Below, piece after piece: positions 9,128-17,606 of a DNA stretch of 64,000 bases (the stretch's first letter is position 1; every line of letters starts with the position of its first letter). The stretch lies in the NCBI RefSeq assembly GCF_003610535.1, contig NZ_RAPN01000001.1, forward strand, positions 2,963,320 through 3,027,319, in the 5' to 3' direction. The notes beneath the pieces were generated by a model that was not told the origin of the DNA, did no database searches, and worked only from the letters and a program-made list of their open reading frames with translations. This DNA comes from Mangrovibacterium diazotrophicum (lineage in GTDB: Bacteria; Bacteroidota; Bacteroidia; Bacteroidales; Prolixibacteraceae). Made by a program: the position numbers and the translations under genes.

Positions 9128-9889
9128 ATGCTTTTAGCAATCGATATCGGCAATACAAACATCGTGTTTGGCGTGTACGAAACCAATGAATGGACTCGGA
9201 TCTGGCGGATACAAACCGATCCGCTGAAAACGGCGGACGAATACGAAGTTATTTTCCGAAGCCTGTTTACCAGCAACAAAGTTTGTAAAAATCATATTGA
9301 AAAAGCGGTCGTCAGCAGTGTTGTCCCAAAACTGAACCGCGAGTTTGACGAGATGCTTTCCCGCTTTATCGATTGCCGTGCTCATTTTATATCTCCTGAA
9401 ATCTATGATCGTCTGCCGCTGAAAATCCTGAATCCATACGAAATAGGGAGCGACCTGGTCGCGAACTCGATGGCTGCACACTCACGCTTTAAAAGCGATT
9501 GCATGGTGATTGATTTTGGCACCGCGCTAACCTTTACCACCATTTCCGCCAACGGGGAAATACTGGGCGTAGCCATTGCACCTGGCCTGCGAACCGCGAT
9601 TCATGCACTGGCCGGTAACACCGCTCAGTTGCCCGATGTACAACCCGTGTTGCCTCCTTCAGTACTCGGCACAAATACGGTGCACGCCATTCAAGCGGGA
9701 ATCGTCATGGGGTACACCGGTCTGGTCGACCGGATTATTACAAAAACAGAAGAAGAACTAAACCGAAAACTGGCGATCGTTTCCACGGGCGGTCTTGCGC
9801 AGATTTTTGCACACCAGTTGACAAAAATTGAACATATCGATTCCAATCTCACACTCGAAGGTCTACGATTAATCGGAGAACTAATCTAG
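9128..9889 (+). CDS. coaX: Type III pantothenate kinase
   Basis: A 253-residue ASKHA-fold kinase that phosphorylates pantothenate in the first step of coenzyme A synthesis. Motifs: AIDIGNTNIVFGVYE at the N-terminus (phosphate-1 loop), SSVVPKLNREF, the GSDLVAN segment in place of the usual GADR-VAN (the catalytic aspartate is kept), VIDFGTALTFTT (phosphate-2 loop) and VAIAPGLRTA. The start was set at the ATG at 9128; an in-frame TTG at 9104 is possible but leaves a non-conserved extension. It is a single gene with a divergent receiver gene upstream. Confidence 0.93.
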   Translation: MLLAIDIGNTNIVFGVYETNEWTRIWRIQTDPLKTADEYEVIFRSLFTSNKVCKNHIEKAVVSSVVPKLNREFDEMLSRFIDCRAHFISPEIYDRLPLKILNPYEIGSDLVANSMAAHSRFKSDCMVIDFGTALTFTTISANGEILGVAIAPGLRTAIHALAGNTAQLPDVQPVLPPSVLGTNTVHAIQAGIVMGYTGLVDRIITKTEEELNRKLAIVSTGGLAQIFAHQLTKIEHIDSNLTLEGLRLIGELI

Positions 9890-10021
9890 AAGGTTCCGCC
9901 CTGCCCTTCTTTACCGATCAATTTCCCCCGTTCGGCGATTTAATCACCCCGAAACGAATTTGTATGCCGATTTTTGTAACGTATTAGTCTTTCAAACGTC
10001 ATTTACTTAAATCTTCGGTGT

Positions 10022-10738
10022 ATGAAAAAAACGATTCTCTTTTCAGGCATTTTCGTATTAACAATCCTTCTTCATTCGTGCATTTTACTGGGACCTTCCG
10101 TGAAAGGTGACGGCGATGTGACCGAAGAAACGCGGCAAATATCCGGATTTGAAAAGATTGAAGCATCCACCGGGCTGGAGGTTCTCCTTATTCCTGACTC
10201 AACCGAATTTGTCATTGTCGAAACCGACGAAAATCTGCACGAGCACATCCAGACAGAGTTATCACACAAAACATTGAAGATTTTTACCGAAAGTCGCATC
10301 CGCTGGGCGAAATCGAAAAAGGTAAAAGTGCATTATATTACATTGAATGAGCTGAAATCTTCTTCCGGTGCCCAGGTCAGAAGCGAGGGATCTATCGAGA
10401 CGAGAGATATTGAGGTCCACGCCTCTTCAGGGAGCCAACAACACCTGGAAGTTATCGCAAAAACAGTTGACGGACGATGTTCATCGGGCGCCCACATCTA
10501 CGTATCGGGGAAGAGTGAACGCGCAGACCTGAAAGCATCGTCCGGCGCACATTTGAAGGCAGGTGACCTTTGGACGAGCAAATGCGACGCTGATGCATCA
10601 AGCGGAGCCCATATATGGATTGCTGTTAGCGACGAACTAAACGCTGAAGCATCAAGCGGGGGGCACGTTTACTATTCCGGAAATCCGGAGAAAACAAATG
10701 GACACAGCTCATCGGGCGGTGTGATTTCAAAAGATTGA
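10022..10738 (+). CDS. GIN-domain (DUF2807) lipoprotein, His-ladder type
   Basis: A 238-residue exported protein with a lipoprotein signal ending at C20 (LLHSC). The body is a DUF2807/GIN-domain beta-solenoid of short repeats whose turns read SSGAH, SSGSQ, SSGAH, SSGAH, SSGAH, SSGGH and SSGG. The repeated small residues fit tight turns of a right-handed beta-helix, with a histidine at the same place in most turns. Such proteins are common in Bacteroidota, are sometimes called putative auto-transporter adhesin heads, and have no established function. A paralogue follows 55 bases downstream and is probably in the same transcript. Confidence 0.85.
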   Translation: MKKTILFSGIFVLTILLHSCILLGPSVKGDGDVTEETRQISGFEKIEASTGLEVLLIPDSTEFVIVETDENLHEHIQTELSHKTLKIFTESRIRWAKSKKVKVHYITLNELKSSSGAQVRSEGSIETRDIEVHASSGSQQHLEVIAKTVDGRCSSGAHIYVSGKSERADLKASSGAHLKAGDLWTSKCDADASSGAHIWIAVSDELNAEASSGGHVYYSGNPEKTNGHSSSGGVISKD

Positions 10739-10793
10739 GAGCAAAAAAGAGCCCTATGGCAAATCTCCAAAATGCAATATTAAACACGAAACC

Positions 10794-11507
10794 ATGAAAA
10801 CAATTACACTCAGAAAACTACCGCTACTACTCTTGCTTTTGTCCATCTCGATATGGGCAAACGCAGAGAAAAGTAATACACAATCCCGCAATGTTGCCTC
10901 GTTCAGTAAAATCAGCGTTTCCAGCGGCATCGACCTCTATCTGACACAAGGAACAACCGAGAGTGTCCGGGTTGAAGCCGACGCCGATCTGATTGACAAA
11001 ATCATCACCGAAGTGAACGGCGAAACCCTCCGAATCTACGTGAAGAACACCAGCGCGTGGAATTGGGGATGGAACAAAACCCGCAAAGTGTACGTCACCT
11101 TTGACGACTTAAGCTCTCTGGATGCGTCAGCAGGGTCAGACGTTGAAGCCAAGGGCGAAGTGAAAGTTGAGAAAATCAACATCTCGGCCAGCAGCGGATC
11201 AGACGTTGAATTCGAACGACTTTTTGCTCAAAGCGTGCGCGTTGAAGCAAGCAGCGGTGCCGACGCTGAGGTCGCCGGAGAAACAAAGAATTTGACGGTC
11301 GATTCTTCAAGTGGCAGCGATATCGATTGCGAAGACCTGCTCTCTGAAGTTTGCAAAGCAAGTGCCTCAAGCGGCTCCGATATTACGGTCTATGTAACCC
11401 AATCGCTGGAAGCCAACGCCAGTAGCGGGGGCGACATCAGCTATAAAGGAAATCCTTCACAAAAGGACATCGACGAATCGAGCGGTGGCGATGTAAGTTC
11501 ATTTTAA
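10794..11507 (+). CDS. GIN-domain (DUF2807) secreted protein, Asp-ladder type
   Basis: A 237-residue paralogue of the preceding protein. The N-terminus is a Sec signal (hydrophobic stretch about 10-23, cleavage likely after WANA) without a lipobox cysteine. The solenoid turns read SAGSD, SSGSD, SSGAD, SSGSD, SSGSD, SSGGD and SSGGD, so the repeated position is aspartate where the upstream paralogue has histidine. Members are about this length. It ends shortly before a clear terminator, so the two GIN genes make a two-gene operon. Function unknown; surface or periplasmic placement is expected from the signal. Confidence 0.85.
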   Translation: MKTITLRKLPLLLLLLSISIWANAEKSNTQSRNVASFSKISVSSGIDLYLTQGTTESVRVEADADLIDKIITEVNGETLRIYVKNTSAWNWGWNKTRKVYVTFDDLSSLDASAGSDVEAKGEVKVEKINISASSGSDVEFERLFAQSVRVEASSGADAEVAGETKNLTVDSSSGSDIDCEDLLSEVCKASASSGSDITVYVTQSLEANASSGGDISYKGNPSQKDIDESSGGDVSSF

Positions 11508-11520
11508 TTCAATATATATT

Positions 11521-11562
11521 ATCCCGGACTAAAGCTTTGACATTGTAGGTCCGGGATTTTTA
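11521..11562 (+). terminator. Terminator after the GIN-domain gene pair
   Basis: A perfect 9-base inverted repeat, ATCCCGGAC (11521-11529) and GTCCGGGAT (11549-11557), followed by TTTT. Confidence 0.85.
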
Positions 11563-11811
11563 TTGCCTAGTTTCTCCAGATCTCCAAACACCAACGAAGG
11601 CCCTTTCATCCTGCGATTTGGCTCCGAAATCCCCCGCTATCCCGCCGTTTTTCCGGCTCCTTTCCTTTTTGAAAATATTAACAAAAAAGTTAACTCGGAG
11701 TGCACTTCTTGCGTTCAATTAATTGCCTTTCATTCCAAATTCAGCTAACTTAGTATAGTAAAGCCGACAATATAAATGAACACAATTGTATAACCTTAAA
11801 AATTTAAAGCT
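11563..11811 (+). other. Non-coding stretch upstream of the YtxH operon with a weak promoter candidate
   Basis: No gene is supported here. A possible promoter for the YtxH operon is TTG at 11723-11725 and TAACTTAG at 11746-11753 (spacing 20), one mismatch from the Bacteroidota TAnnTTTG consensus. The 12-mer AAATTCAGCTAA at 11737-11748 recurs upstream of the 13.1 kb membrane-protein gene. Confidence 0.4.
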
Positions 11812-12075
11812 ATGAGTTCAGGAAAAGTTGTACTAGGCATGCTGGCAGGATTGGCTGCCGGAGCGATGTTGGGCATTCTATTCGCACCCGACAAAGGCAC
11901 AGAAACCAGACGTAAAATTGCCGAAAAAGGAGAAGACTACTTGGATGACATGAAAGACAAGGTAAATGACCTGATGGATGATTTACACGAACAAGTCGAC
12001 TCCGCAAAAGCAAAGGTAAAAGACCTGGAAAACAAACTCCACAAAAAAGTTAAAGAAGAAACATCTGCGAATTAG
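11812..12075 (+). CDS. YtxH-domain small membrane protein
   Basis: An 87-residue protein with one N-terminal glycine/alanine-rich hydrophobic segment (VLGMLAGLAAGAMLGILFAP, about 7-26), the signature of YtxH-like proteins, followed by DKGTETRRKI and a highly charged helical tail that probably forms a coiled coil. YtxH proteins are associated with general stress in Firmicutes; in Bacteroidota the same type sits ahead of a small holin-like membrane protein, as it does here. It is the first gene of a three-gene operon. Confidence 0.85.
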   Translation: MSSGKVVLGMLAGLAAGAMLGILFAPDKGTETRRKIAEKGEDYLDDMKDKVNDLMDDLHEQVDSAKAKVKDLENKLHKKVKEETSAN

Positions 12076-12119
12076 TTCAACCTATCCAGCCATTTCTTGT
12101 TAACAAGAAACAAAAGTCT

Positions 12120-12476
12120 ATGGAAGAGCAAACAGAATTAATTGACGAGCTTATTGAGAAAGGCCACAAGTTTGGCCAAACAACACTGCATTTAGTAAAA
12201 CTCAAGACATTGGACAAAACATCGGATGTTTTGTCCAATTTTGTTTCGTGGCTGCCGGTAGTCATCTGCGTTACGATCTTCTTCTTGATCCTGAATTTTG
12301 GATTAGCCTTATGGCTTGGGAGAATGATGGGTGAGATCTACTACGGCTTCTTCGCTGTAGCCGGCTTTTATGCGCTGTCCACATTGATTTTCTGGCTATT
12401 CAGGAAACCTCTCATTAAAGATCCGTTGGACGTCTCAATCATTAACCAGATCTTAAAAGAGGAGGAAGATCAATGA
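12120..12476 (+). CDS. Small two-helix membrane protein (phage-holin-superfamily-like)
   Basis: A 118-residue protein with two predicted membrane helices (about 43-66 and 77-97) and charged ends. The pattern resembles the Bacteroidota proteins annotated as phage holin family (Actinobacteria holin 3-type), which are normal chromosomal genes and not signs of a prophage. It lies between the YtxH gene and a 164-residue protein whose start overlaps its stop by ATGA. No catalytic motif is visible; role unknown. Confidence 0.7.
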   Translation: MEEQTELIDELIEKGHKFGQTTLHLVKLKTLDKTSDVLSNFVSWLPVVICVTIFFLILNFGLALWLGRMMGEIYYGFFAVAGFYALSTLIFWLFRKPLIKDPLDVSIINQILKEEEDQ

Positions 12477-12967
12477 AACACAGCCGCGCATCGCTAAAAG
12501 AAACAATCCGCTTACTGGAGATCCGGCAAGCGGAAGAGAAAGATGAGTTCAACAAACAATTGAAAACTACTTTTGACAGCCTGAAACCGGCCAATCTCAT
12601 CAAAAGTACCTTCAAAGATATCACCAATCAGACCGAATTAAAGAACAACATTTTTGAAGCCGTTTTTCCGCTGATGACCAGTTTCATTTCGGGAAAGGTT
12701 ATGGGTTTCGGTCGAAAAAACAGTTTCTATCGGATCATTGCAACAATGCTCCAGATGAGTATCACCAATTATACCGCAAGACATAGCCACTCGATCCTCG
12801 AAATTTTTTCAAGTTCAATTGAACACGTGAAAGATTGGTTCAACAAAGCCAAAAAAGAGGCTGAAGAAGTTCTGGAAGAGCAAGAAGAAACTGTCGTCAA
12901 TGCAACTCCGGAAGACACCAATCCGATTGACCAAACCATGCGGGAAGACCAAAGATCTTCGAAGTAG
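12473..12967 (+). CDS. Conserved hypothetical protein of the YtxH operon
   Basis: A 164-residue protein translationally coupled to the holin-like gene. The first 40 residues are charged and helical; the middle (about 62-110) is amphipathic and weakly hydrophobic, with a basic FGRKNS turn; the C-terminus is very acidic (EEAEEVLEEQEE region) and probably disordered. I recognise no family. The gene order YtxH, small membrane protein, helical protein suggests one membrane-associated complex, which is inference. Confidence 0.7.
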   Translation: MKHSRASLKETIRLLEIRQAEEKDEFNKQLKTTFDSLKPANLIKSTFKDITNQTELKNNIFEAVFPLMTSFISGKVMGFGRKNSFYRIIATMLQMSITNYTARHSHSILEIFSSSIEHVKDWFNKAKKEAEEVLEEQEETVVNATPEDTNPIDQTMREDQRSSK

Positions 12968-13068
12968 CTGAGACATCAAGACTAAGCACGCCGCAATTTG
13001 ATGTGAAACTAATTCTCGCAACAGCAAGACGGCAGTCTCGGAGCGACATGTTGTAGGAATGATTTAGG

Positions 13069-13078
13069 GAAACGTTTC
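13069..13078. promoter_or_regulatory. GAAACGTTTC palindrome
   Basis: A perfect 10-base palindrome with a central CG, within GGGAAACGTTTC. It lies 45 bases before the ATG of the small membrane protein gene. The same 12-mer occurs at 24223-24234. LacI-family operators have this kind of core; the binding protein here is unknown. Confidence 0.35.
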
Positions 13079-13123
13079 GAAAATTCAGCTAAATTGACGA
13101 AACCAAACCTAAAATTGTGCCCT

Positions 13124-13555
13124 ATGACGAAGAAACTTCTACTTTCAGGATTGGCAGGTGGAGTCGTGTTTTTCCTGCTTGGATGGGTATTCTACGGAAT
13201 GTTATTCGGAGAATTCTTCGCCAACAACGCCGGCTCGGCAACCGGAGTTTACAAATCCGACGAGGAAATGAATCTCTTGTTATTATTCCTCGGAAACCTG
13301 GCTTCCGGTTATTTACTTGCCTTCATTTTTGGTTGCTGGGGCACGGTCAAATCAGCCCTGGATGGTACTTCAAAAGGATTTATTATCGGCATACTCATTG
13401 GACTTGGATTTGACTTTGTGATGTATTCAACATCGAATCTTATGAACTTCACAGCGGTAATTGTTGATATCATTATTTATGGCGTAATGACAGCAGTTGC
13501 CGGCGCCGTGGTGGGCGGTATTCTAAGCAATAGTAAAAAATCAAAACAAGCCTGA
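13124..13555 (+). CDS. Small integral membrane protein of unknown function
   Basis: A 143-residue protein with four predicted membrane helices (about 4-24, 51-73, 83-103 and 112-134), the last two glycine-rich. The start was taken as the ATG at 13124, since an upstream in-frame TTG at 13094 would add ten residues that break the membrane start. The sequence resembles the uncharacterised DUF1761-like or hypothetical four-helix proteins of Bacteroidota, but I cannot name a family with certainty. It is monocistronic, with a terminator right after. Confidence 0.75.
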   Translation: MTKKLLLSGLAGGVVFFLLGWVFYGMLFGEFFANNAGSATGVYKSDEEMNLLLLFLGNLASGYLLAFIFGCWGTVKSALDGTSKGFIIGILIGLGFDFVMYSTSNLMNFTAVIVDIIIYGVMTAVAGAVVGGILSNSKKSKQA

Positions 13556-13610
13556 ATGCGGGGAATTTGGGCTTTCACCCCAGCTGACGAAAAGGGTAAT
13601 TTCTGAGTAT

Positions 13611-13650
13611 AAAAAAGGCCTCAACGATTTCCGTTGAGGCCTTTGCATTT
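13611..13650. terminator. Bidirectional terminator between membrane-protein gene and sdhB
   Basis: A perfect 13-base inverted repeat (AAAGGCCTCAACG at 13614-13626, CGTTGAGGCCTTT at 13632-13644) with an A run on the left and T-rich sequence on the right. It serves the + strand gene ending at 13555 and the minus strand sdh operon ending at 13665. Confidence 0.9.
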
Positions 13651-13664
13651 ATCGTTAGTCAAGA

Positions 13665-14420
13665 CTATTCTGAAAAACGAGAAATCAGGTACTGACGGTT
13701 CAAACGGGCGATGTTTGTAATTGAAATGTTCTTCGGACATTCAACTTCACATGCTCCTGTATTGGTACAACCACCGAAACCGAGTTCATCCATTTTAGAA
13801 ACCATCGCTTTTGCACGACGTTTAGCTTCAACACGACCCTGTGGCAACAATGCCAATTGGCTCACTTTAGCTGAAACGAAAAGCATCGCTGATGAGTTTT
13901 TACATGCTGCAACACAAGCGCCGCAACCAATACATGAAGCTGAGTCCATTGCTTCGTCAGCATCAACCTTTGGAATTGGAATTGCGTTTGCATCAGGCAC
14001 ACCACCTGTTGAAACAGATACATAACCACCGGCTGCAATAATTTTATCGAAAGCAGAACGGTCAACCATCAAGTCTTTAATTACAGGGAAAGCAGCAGCT
14101 CTCCATGGCTCGATTGTTACAGTTTCGCCATTTTTAAACTTACGCATGTGCAACTGGCAAGTAGTCACATCGTCATCTGGTCCGTGCGGGCGTCCGTTGA
14201 TGTACAACGAGCACATACCGCAAATACCTTCGCGACAGTCGTGGTCGAAAGCCACCGGTTCTTTATTTTCACTGATCAACTGCTCATTTAAAATGTCCAT
14301 CATTTCGAGGAATGAGCTATCAGTAGAGATATTATCTAATTTGTAGGTTTCAAAACGGCCTTTTTCTTTGGGACCGTTCTGACGCCAAACCTTTAACGTG
14401 AGATTTATTGTTTTTTCCAT
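13665..14420 (-). CDS. sdhB: Succinate dehydrogenase/fumarate reductase iron-sulfur subunit
   Basis: A 251-residue electron-transfer subunit that links the flavoprotein to the membrane cytochrome. Cysteine motifs are clear: [12 protein letters not shown] for the 2Fe-2S cluster (about 62-73), [14 protein letters not shown] for the 4Fe-4S cluster (about 163-176) and [14 protein letters not shown] for the 3Fe-4S cluster (about 217-230). It is the last gene of a sdhC-sdhA-sdhB operon, with a 24-base gap after sdhA. Bacteroidota use this type B complex for fumarate respiration or succinate oxidation; the sequence alone does not decide the direction. Confidence 0.96.
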   Translation of the reverse strand: MEKTINLTLKVWRQNGPKEKGRFETYKLDNISTDSSFLEMMDILNEQLISENKEPVAFDHDCREGICGMCSLYINGRPHGPDDDVTTCQLHMRKFKNGETVTIEPWRAAAFPVIKDLMVDRSAFDKIIAAGGYVSVSTGGVPDANAIPIPKVDADEAMDSASCIGCGACVAACKNSSAMLFVSAKVSQLALLPQGRVEAKRRAKAMVSKMDELGFGGCTNTGACEVECPKNISITNIARLNRQYLISRFSE

Positions 14421-14444
14421 GATTGATCTCCTTTTAAAAAGCCA

Positions 14445-16382
14445 TTACTTGTAATTACGTTGAACCATTTTCACACTTTCGTAAACCAGCGGCTCTTTGT
14501 TCAGCACCGGTTCACTTCCTTCGCCTTTGTATTCCCAACAACCTACATAGGCAAATTTGTCGTCCTGACGAAGTGCTTCACCCTCTTCAGTTTGGTATTC
14601 TTCACGGAAGTGACCACCACAACTTTCTTCACGGTTCAAAGCATCACGAGCCATCAAATCACCAATTTCAAGGAAATCGGACAAGCGGCTGGCTTTTTCC
14701 AATTCAACATTCATTCCTTCTTTCGATCCCGGAATACGTAAGTTTGACCAGAATTCTTTTTTGATCTCAGCAATACGTTCGATTGCGTGTTCCAAGCCTT
14801 TTTTGTTACGGGCCATTCCCACAAAATCCCACATCACCAACCCAAGCTCTTTGTGCAAGCTATCAACAGAACGTTGACCTTTGATGTTCATCAGTTTCTC
14901 GAAACGAGCTTTAACAGCTTTTTCTGCTTCAACAAACTCAGGTTCGTTACCGGTCATGCGCGGTGTACGAATGTCATCAGCCAGATAGTTCTGAATAGTG
15001 TATGGCAATACGAAATATCCGTCGGCCAAACCTTGCATCAATGCCGAAGCACCCAAGCGGTTTGCACCGTGATCAGAGAAGTTAGCTTCACCAGCTGCGA
15101 ACAAACCAGGGATAGTTGTTTGCAATTCGTAATCAACCCAGATACCACCCATTGTGTAGTGGATCGCGGGATAGATCATCATTGGTGTTTCATATGGATT
15201 CTCGTCAACGATTTTCTCGTACATCTGGAACAAGTTACCGTAACGAGCTTCAATTACATTTTTACCCAAACGATCGATAGCCGATTTAAAATCGAGGTAA
15301 ACAGCTAAACCTGAACCTACACCGAAACCAGCATCACAACGTTCTTTAGCAGCACGTGAAGCCACGTCGCGGGGAACCAGGTTACCGAATGCAGGGTAAC
15401 GACGTTCCAGGTAGTAGTCGCGTTCGTCTTCCGACAAATCGGTTGGTTTCTTTTTACCGGCGCGGATCGCTTCAGCGTCTTCTTTTTTCTTCGGAACCCA
15501 AATACGACCATCGTTACGCAATGATTCTGACATCAACGTCAGTTTCGATTGGAATTCACCGTGAACAGGAATACAAGTCGGGTGAATTTGCGCGTAACAT
15601 GGGTTAGCAAACATGGCACCTTTGTGGAATGCCTTAATAGCAGCAGAACCATTCGAGCCCATCGCGTTAGTCGACAGGAAGAAAGTGTTTCCGTAACCAC
15701 CAGTTGCCAATACGACAGCGTGACCGAAGTGACGTTGCAATTCGCCTGTTACCAGGTCGCGAGCAATGATACCGCGTGCTTTTCCATCAACAATAACAAT
15801 GTCAACCAACTCGGTACGAGTGTGCATTTGTACGGTTCCGGCGTTTACCTGACGCATTAAAGCCTGGTAAGCACCCAACAACAATTGTTGTCCGGTTTGA
15901 CCTTTCGCGTAGAATGTACGGCTAACCTGAGCACCACCGAAAGAACGGTTGTCCAGCAAACCGCCGTATTCGCGTGCAAAAGGAACACCTTGAGCCACAC
16001 ACTGGTCGATGATGTTGTTCGCAACTTCCGCCAAACGGTGAACGTTCGCTTCACGTGCACGATAGTCACCACCTTTGATTGTATCGTAGAACAAACGGAA
16101 AACTGAGTCACCGTCGTTCGGATAGTTTTTTGCAGCATTGATACCCCCCTGTGCAGCAATTGAGTGCGCACGACGAGGTGAATCCTGAATCGTAAAGTTT
16201 TTTACGTTGAAACCCATTTCACCAAGTGAAGCAGCAGCTGCCCCACCGGCCAGACCAGTACCAACTACGATCACATCCAGTTTACGTTTGTTGGCCGGGT
16301 TAACTAATTTTTGATGGTCTTTATAATTTGTCCACTTCTGGGCTAATGGCCCTTCTGGTATTTTTGCATCTAATACGCTCAT
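14445..16382 (-). CDS. sdhA: Succinate dehydrogenase/fumarate reductase flavoprotein subunit
   Basis: A 645-residue catalytic subunit. The FAD-binding [15 protein letters not shown] loop lies at about 42-56; [13 protein letters not shown] (about 70-82) carries the histidine that normally binds FAD covalently. The capping-domain and active-site region around [11 protein letters not shown] and the later [12 protein letters not shown] complete the dicarboxylate site. The length and the [15 protein letters not shown] insertion are typical of the Bacteroidota/Wolinella type enzyme rather than the E. coli one. It follows sdhC by 19 bases and precedes sdhB. It works at the inner face of the cytoplasmic membrane. 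Confidence 0.97.
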   Translation of the reverse strand: MSVLDAKIPEGPLAQKWTNYKDHQKLVNPANKRKLDVIVVGTGLAGGAAAASLGEMGFNVKNFTIQDSPRRAHSIAAQGGINAAKNYPNDGDSVFRLFYDTIKGGDYRAREANVHRLAEVANNIIDQCVAQGVPFAREYGGLLDNRSFGGAQVSRTFYAKGQTGQQLLLGAYQALMRQVNAGTVQMHTRTELVDIVIVDGKARGIIARDLVTGELQRHFGHAVVLATGGYGNTFFLSTNAMGSNGSAAIKAFHKGAMFANPCYAQIHPTCIPVHGEFQSKLTLMSESLRNDGRIWVPKKKEDAEAIRAGKKKPTDLSEDERDYYLERRYPAFGNLVPRDVASRAAKERCDAGFGVGSGLAVYLDFKSAIDRLGKNVIEARYGNLFQMYEKIVDENPYETPMMIYPAIHYTMGGIWVDYELQTTIPGLFAAGEANFSDHGANRLGASALMQGLADGYFVLPYTIQNYLADDIRTPRMTGNEPEFVEAEKAVKARFEKLMNIKGQRSVDSLHKELGLVMWDFVGMARNKKGLEHAIERIAEIKKEFWSNLRIPGSKEGMNVELEKASRLSDFLEIGDLMARDALNREESCGGHFREEYQTEEGEALRQDDKFAYVGCWEYKGEGSEPVLNKEPLVYESVKMVQRNYK

Positions 16383-16401
16383 AATTTCAACTTCTTTTCA
16401 A

Positions 16402-17082
16402 TTAAAATTTAATCAGGAAATACAATGGAATAATTGAAAAACCAACAGCAACAAGAATGGCATAAACCTTACCTACAATTTGTAAGCGGCACAACCAGTT
16501 TTTGTTGTTAAGGCCAAGAGTTTGGAAAGATGACCAGAACCCGTGTCCCAGGTGAAATCCAAGTAAAATACCACCGATGATGTACAAGATACCGTAAACT
16601 ACGCTTGACTTGAACAGGCCGGCAACCAACGCGTAAGTGTCGTGCATTTCTGTTCCGTCAACCACAGCGGTAGACATTGAATGCGGGTCAAATTTGATAA
16701 CGTAATAAAAGTTCATAATGTGGATAACCAGGAAAACCAAAACTAATCCACCCAGCACCAACATATTACGTGATGCCCATGCACTTGAGTAGGAAGCATT
16801 CGACTTGTCATAGCTCACCGGACGAGCCTTATAGTTCTGAAAACTAATAAGAAATGACCAGATGATATGTACTGCGAATCCCAGACCAAGTACTGGCTCC
16901 ATAATTTTGATGAATGGATTGGTGGCCATGAAGTGCGCCCCCTGGTTGAATAACGCTCCGCTGTCATCAACAATCAACAGCAAGTTTACGCCTAAGTGGA
17001 CGCAAATGAACATCATCAGGAACAAACCCGTAATGCTCATAATAAACTTTCTTCCGATAGAGGCAGTCAGAAAATTGCTCAT
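16402..17082 (-). CDS. sdhC: Succinate dehydrogenase cytochrome b subunit
   Basis: A 226-residue membrane anchor with five predicted transmembrane helices, matching the single-polypeptide, dihaem cytochrome b type. Histidines placed in helices (ICVHLGVNLL near 26-35, AVHIIWS, LVIHIMNFYY and FHLGHGFWSSFQ) are the likely haem ligands. It transfers electrons between the menaquinone pool and sdhB. It is the first gene of the operon, with a candidate promoter about 50 bases upstream. Confidence 0.94.
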   Translation of the reverse strand: MSNFLTASIGRKFIMSITGLFLMMFICVHLGVNLLLIVDDSGALFNQGAHFMATNPFIKIMEPVLGLGFAVHIIWSFLISFQNYKARPVSYDKSNASYSSAWASRNMLVLGGLVLVFLVIHIMNFYYVIKFDPHSMSTAVVDGTEMHDTYALVAGLFKSSVVYGILYIIGGILLGFHLGHGFWSSFQTLGLNNKNWLCRLQIVGKVYAILVAVGFSIIPLYFLIKF

Positions 17083-17415
17083 AGGATAACTGATTTATAT
17101 TTAAACATTAATACTAATTCTGCAAAAGCTCAACAAAAGTAGGCCTCTCAGACGTTCCCTACAATGAAAACGAACCCTAAAATAGCTAATTTAAACTGTT
17201 TCTAAGCAGGCTCTTGCGCAAAATAACCCAATCTACTCGATCACAATTATTTAAAGAACTTGAAGATGTAAATTTTCTGTTAACATCAATACATCTTTAT
17301 ACTGACAAAACTCACAGATACAAAATGATGGATATTTAGATAAATTCGATTTTATGAAATTGGCAAGAATCCAACGATTAGCAAAACTGCATTCCCATGA
17401 AAAATCGGGATCGAT
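17083..17415. other. Intergenic region between sdhC and tRNA-Arg
   Basis: About 330 bases without a gene. It holds the candidate sdh promoter at its left end, the rest is AT-rich, and I see no RNA gene or repeat. Confidence 0.5.
17134..17165 (-). promoter_or_regulatory. Candidate promoter of sdhCAB
   Basis: Read on the minus strand, TACTTTTG (17134-17141) fits the Bacteroidota -7 consensus TAnnTTTG exactly, and a TTG occurs about 19 bases upstream (near 17163). It lies 52 bases before the sdhC start. Confidence 0.5.
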
Positions 17416-17445
17416 GTTGTATTAAGCAGCTTTTTCCTATTTTTG
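17416..17445 (+). promoter_or_regulatory. Promoter of tRNA-Arg
   Basis: TATTTTTG at 17438-17445 matches TAnnTTTG and GTTG at 17416-17419 gives the -33 element with normal spacing. The mature tRNA begins 18 bases further on. Confidence 0.65.
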
Positions 17446-17463
17446 CAAAGCTTTTTAGCGGAT

Positions 17464-17538
17464 GGTTCCATAGTTCAACGGATAGAACGACAGTTTCCTA
17501 AACTGTAAATCCGGGTTCGATTCCCGGTGGGACTACCA
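17464..17538 (+). tRNA. tRNA-Arg (anticodon CCT)
   Basis: A full cloverleaf can be drawn in 75 bases. The acceptor GGTTCCA pairs with TGGGACT (two G-U pairs); the D stem is GTTC/GAAC; the anticodon stem ACAGT/ACTGT encloses the loop TTCCTAA, giving anticodon CCT, which reads AGG; the T stem CCGGG/CCCGG encloses TTCGATT. The CCA end is encoded. It is a lone tRNA with its own promoter and terminator. Confidence 0.95.
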
Positions 17539-17549
17539 CCCAAAATATG

Positions 17550-17590
17550 AAATCTCCACGGTGAATACATGGAGATTTTGCTTTTTAAAA
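17550..17590. terminator. Terminator between tRNA-Arg and the ROK gene
   Basis: Inverted repeat AAATCTCCA (17550-17558) / TGGAGATTT (17570-17578) followed by TTGCTTTTT. It can end the tRNA transcript and, in reverse, the convergent ROK gene. Confidence 0.75.
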
Positions 17591-17606
17591 ATCACGTTCG
17601 CGGAAT

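Noticed and set aside
10340-11500. Repeated SSGAH/SSGSD coding units as a possible CRISPR or DNA repeat array
   Set aside because: The repetition is at protein level, in frame within two solenoid proteins; the DNA units are diverged and vary in length.
12120-12476. Holin-like gene as a sign of a prophage
   Set aside because: No integrase, capsid, tail or lysin genes are near, and the gene sits in a YtxH operon typical of Bacteroidota chromosomes.
17464-17538. tRNA-Arg as an integration site for a mobile island covering the glycan loci
   Set aside because: No integrase gene and no repeat of the tRNA 3' end was seen in the window.
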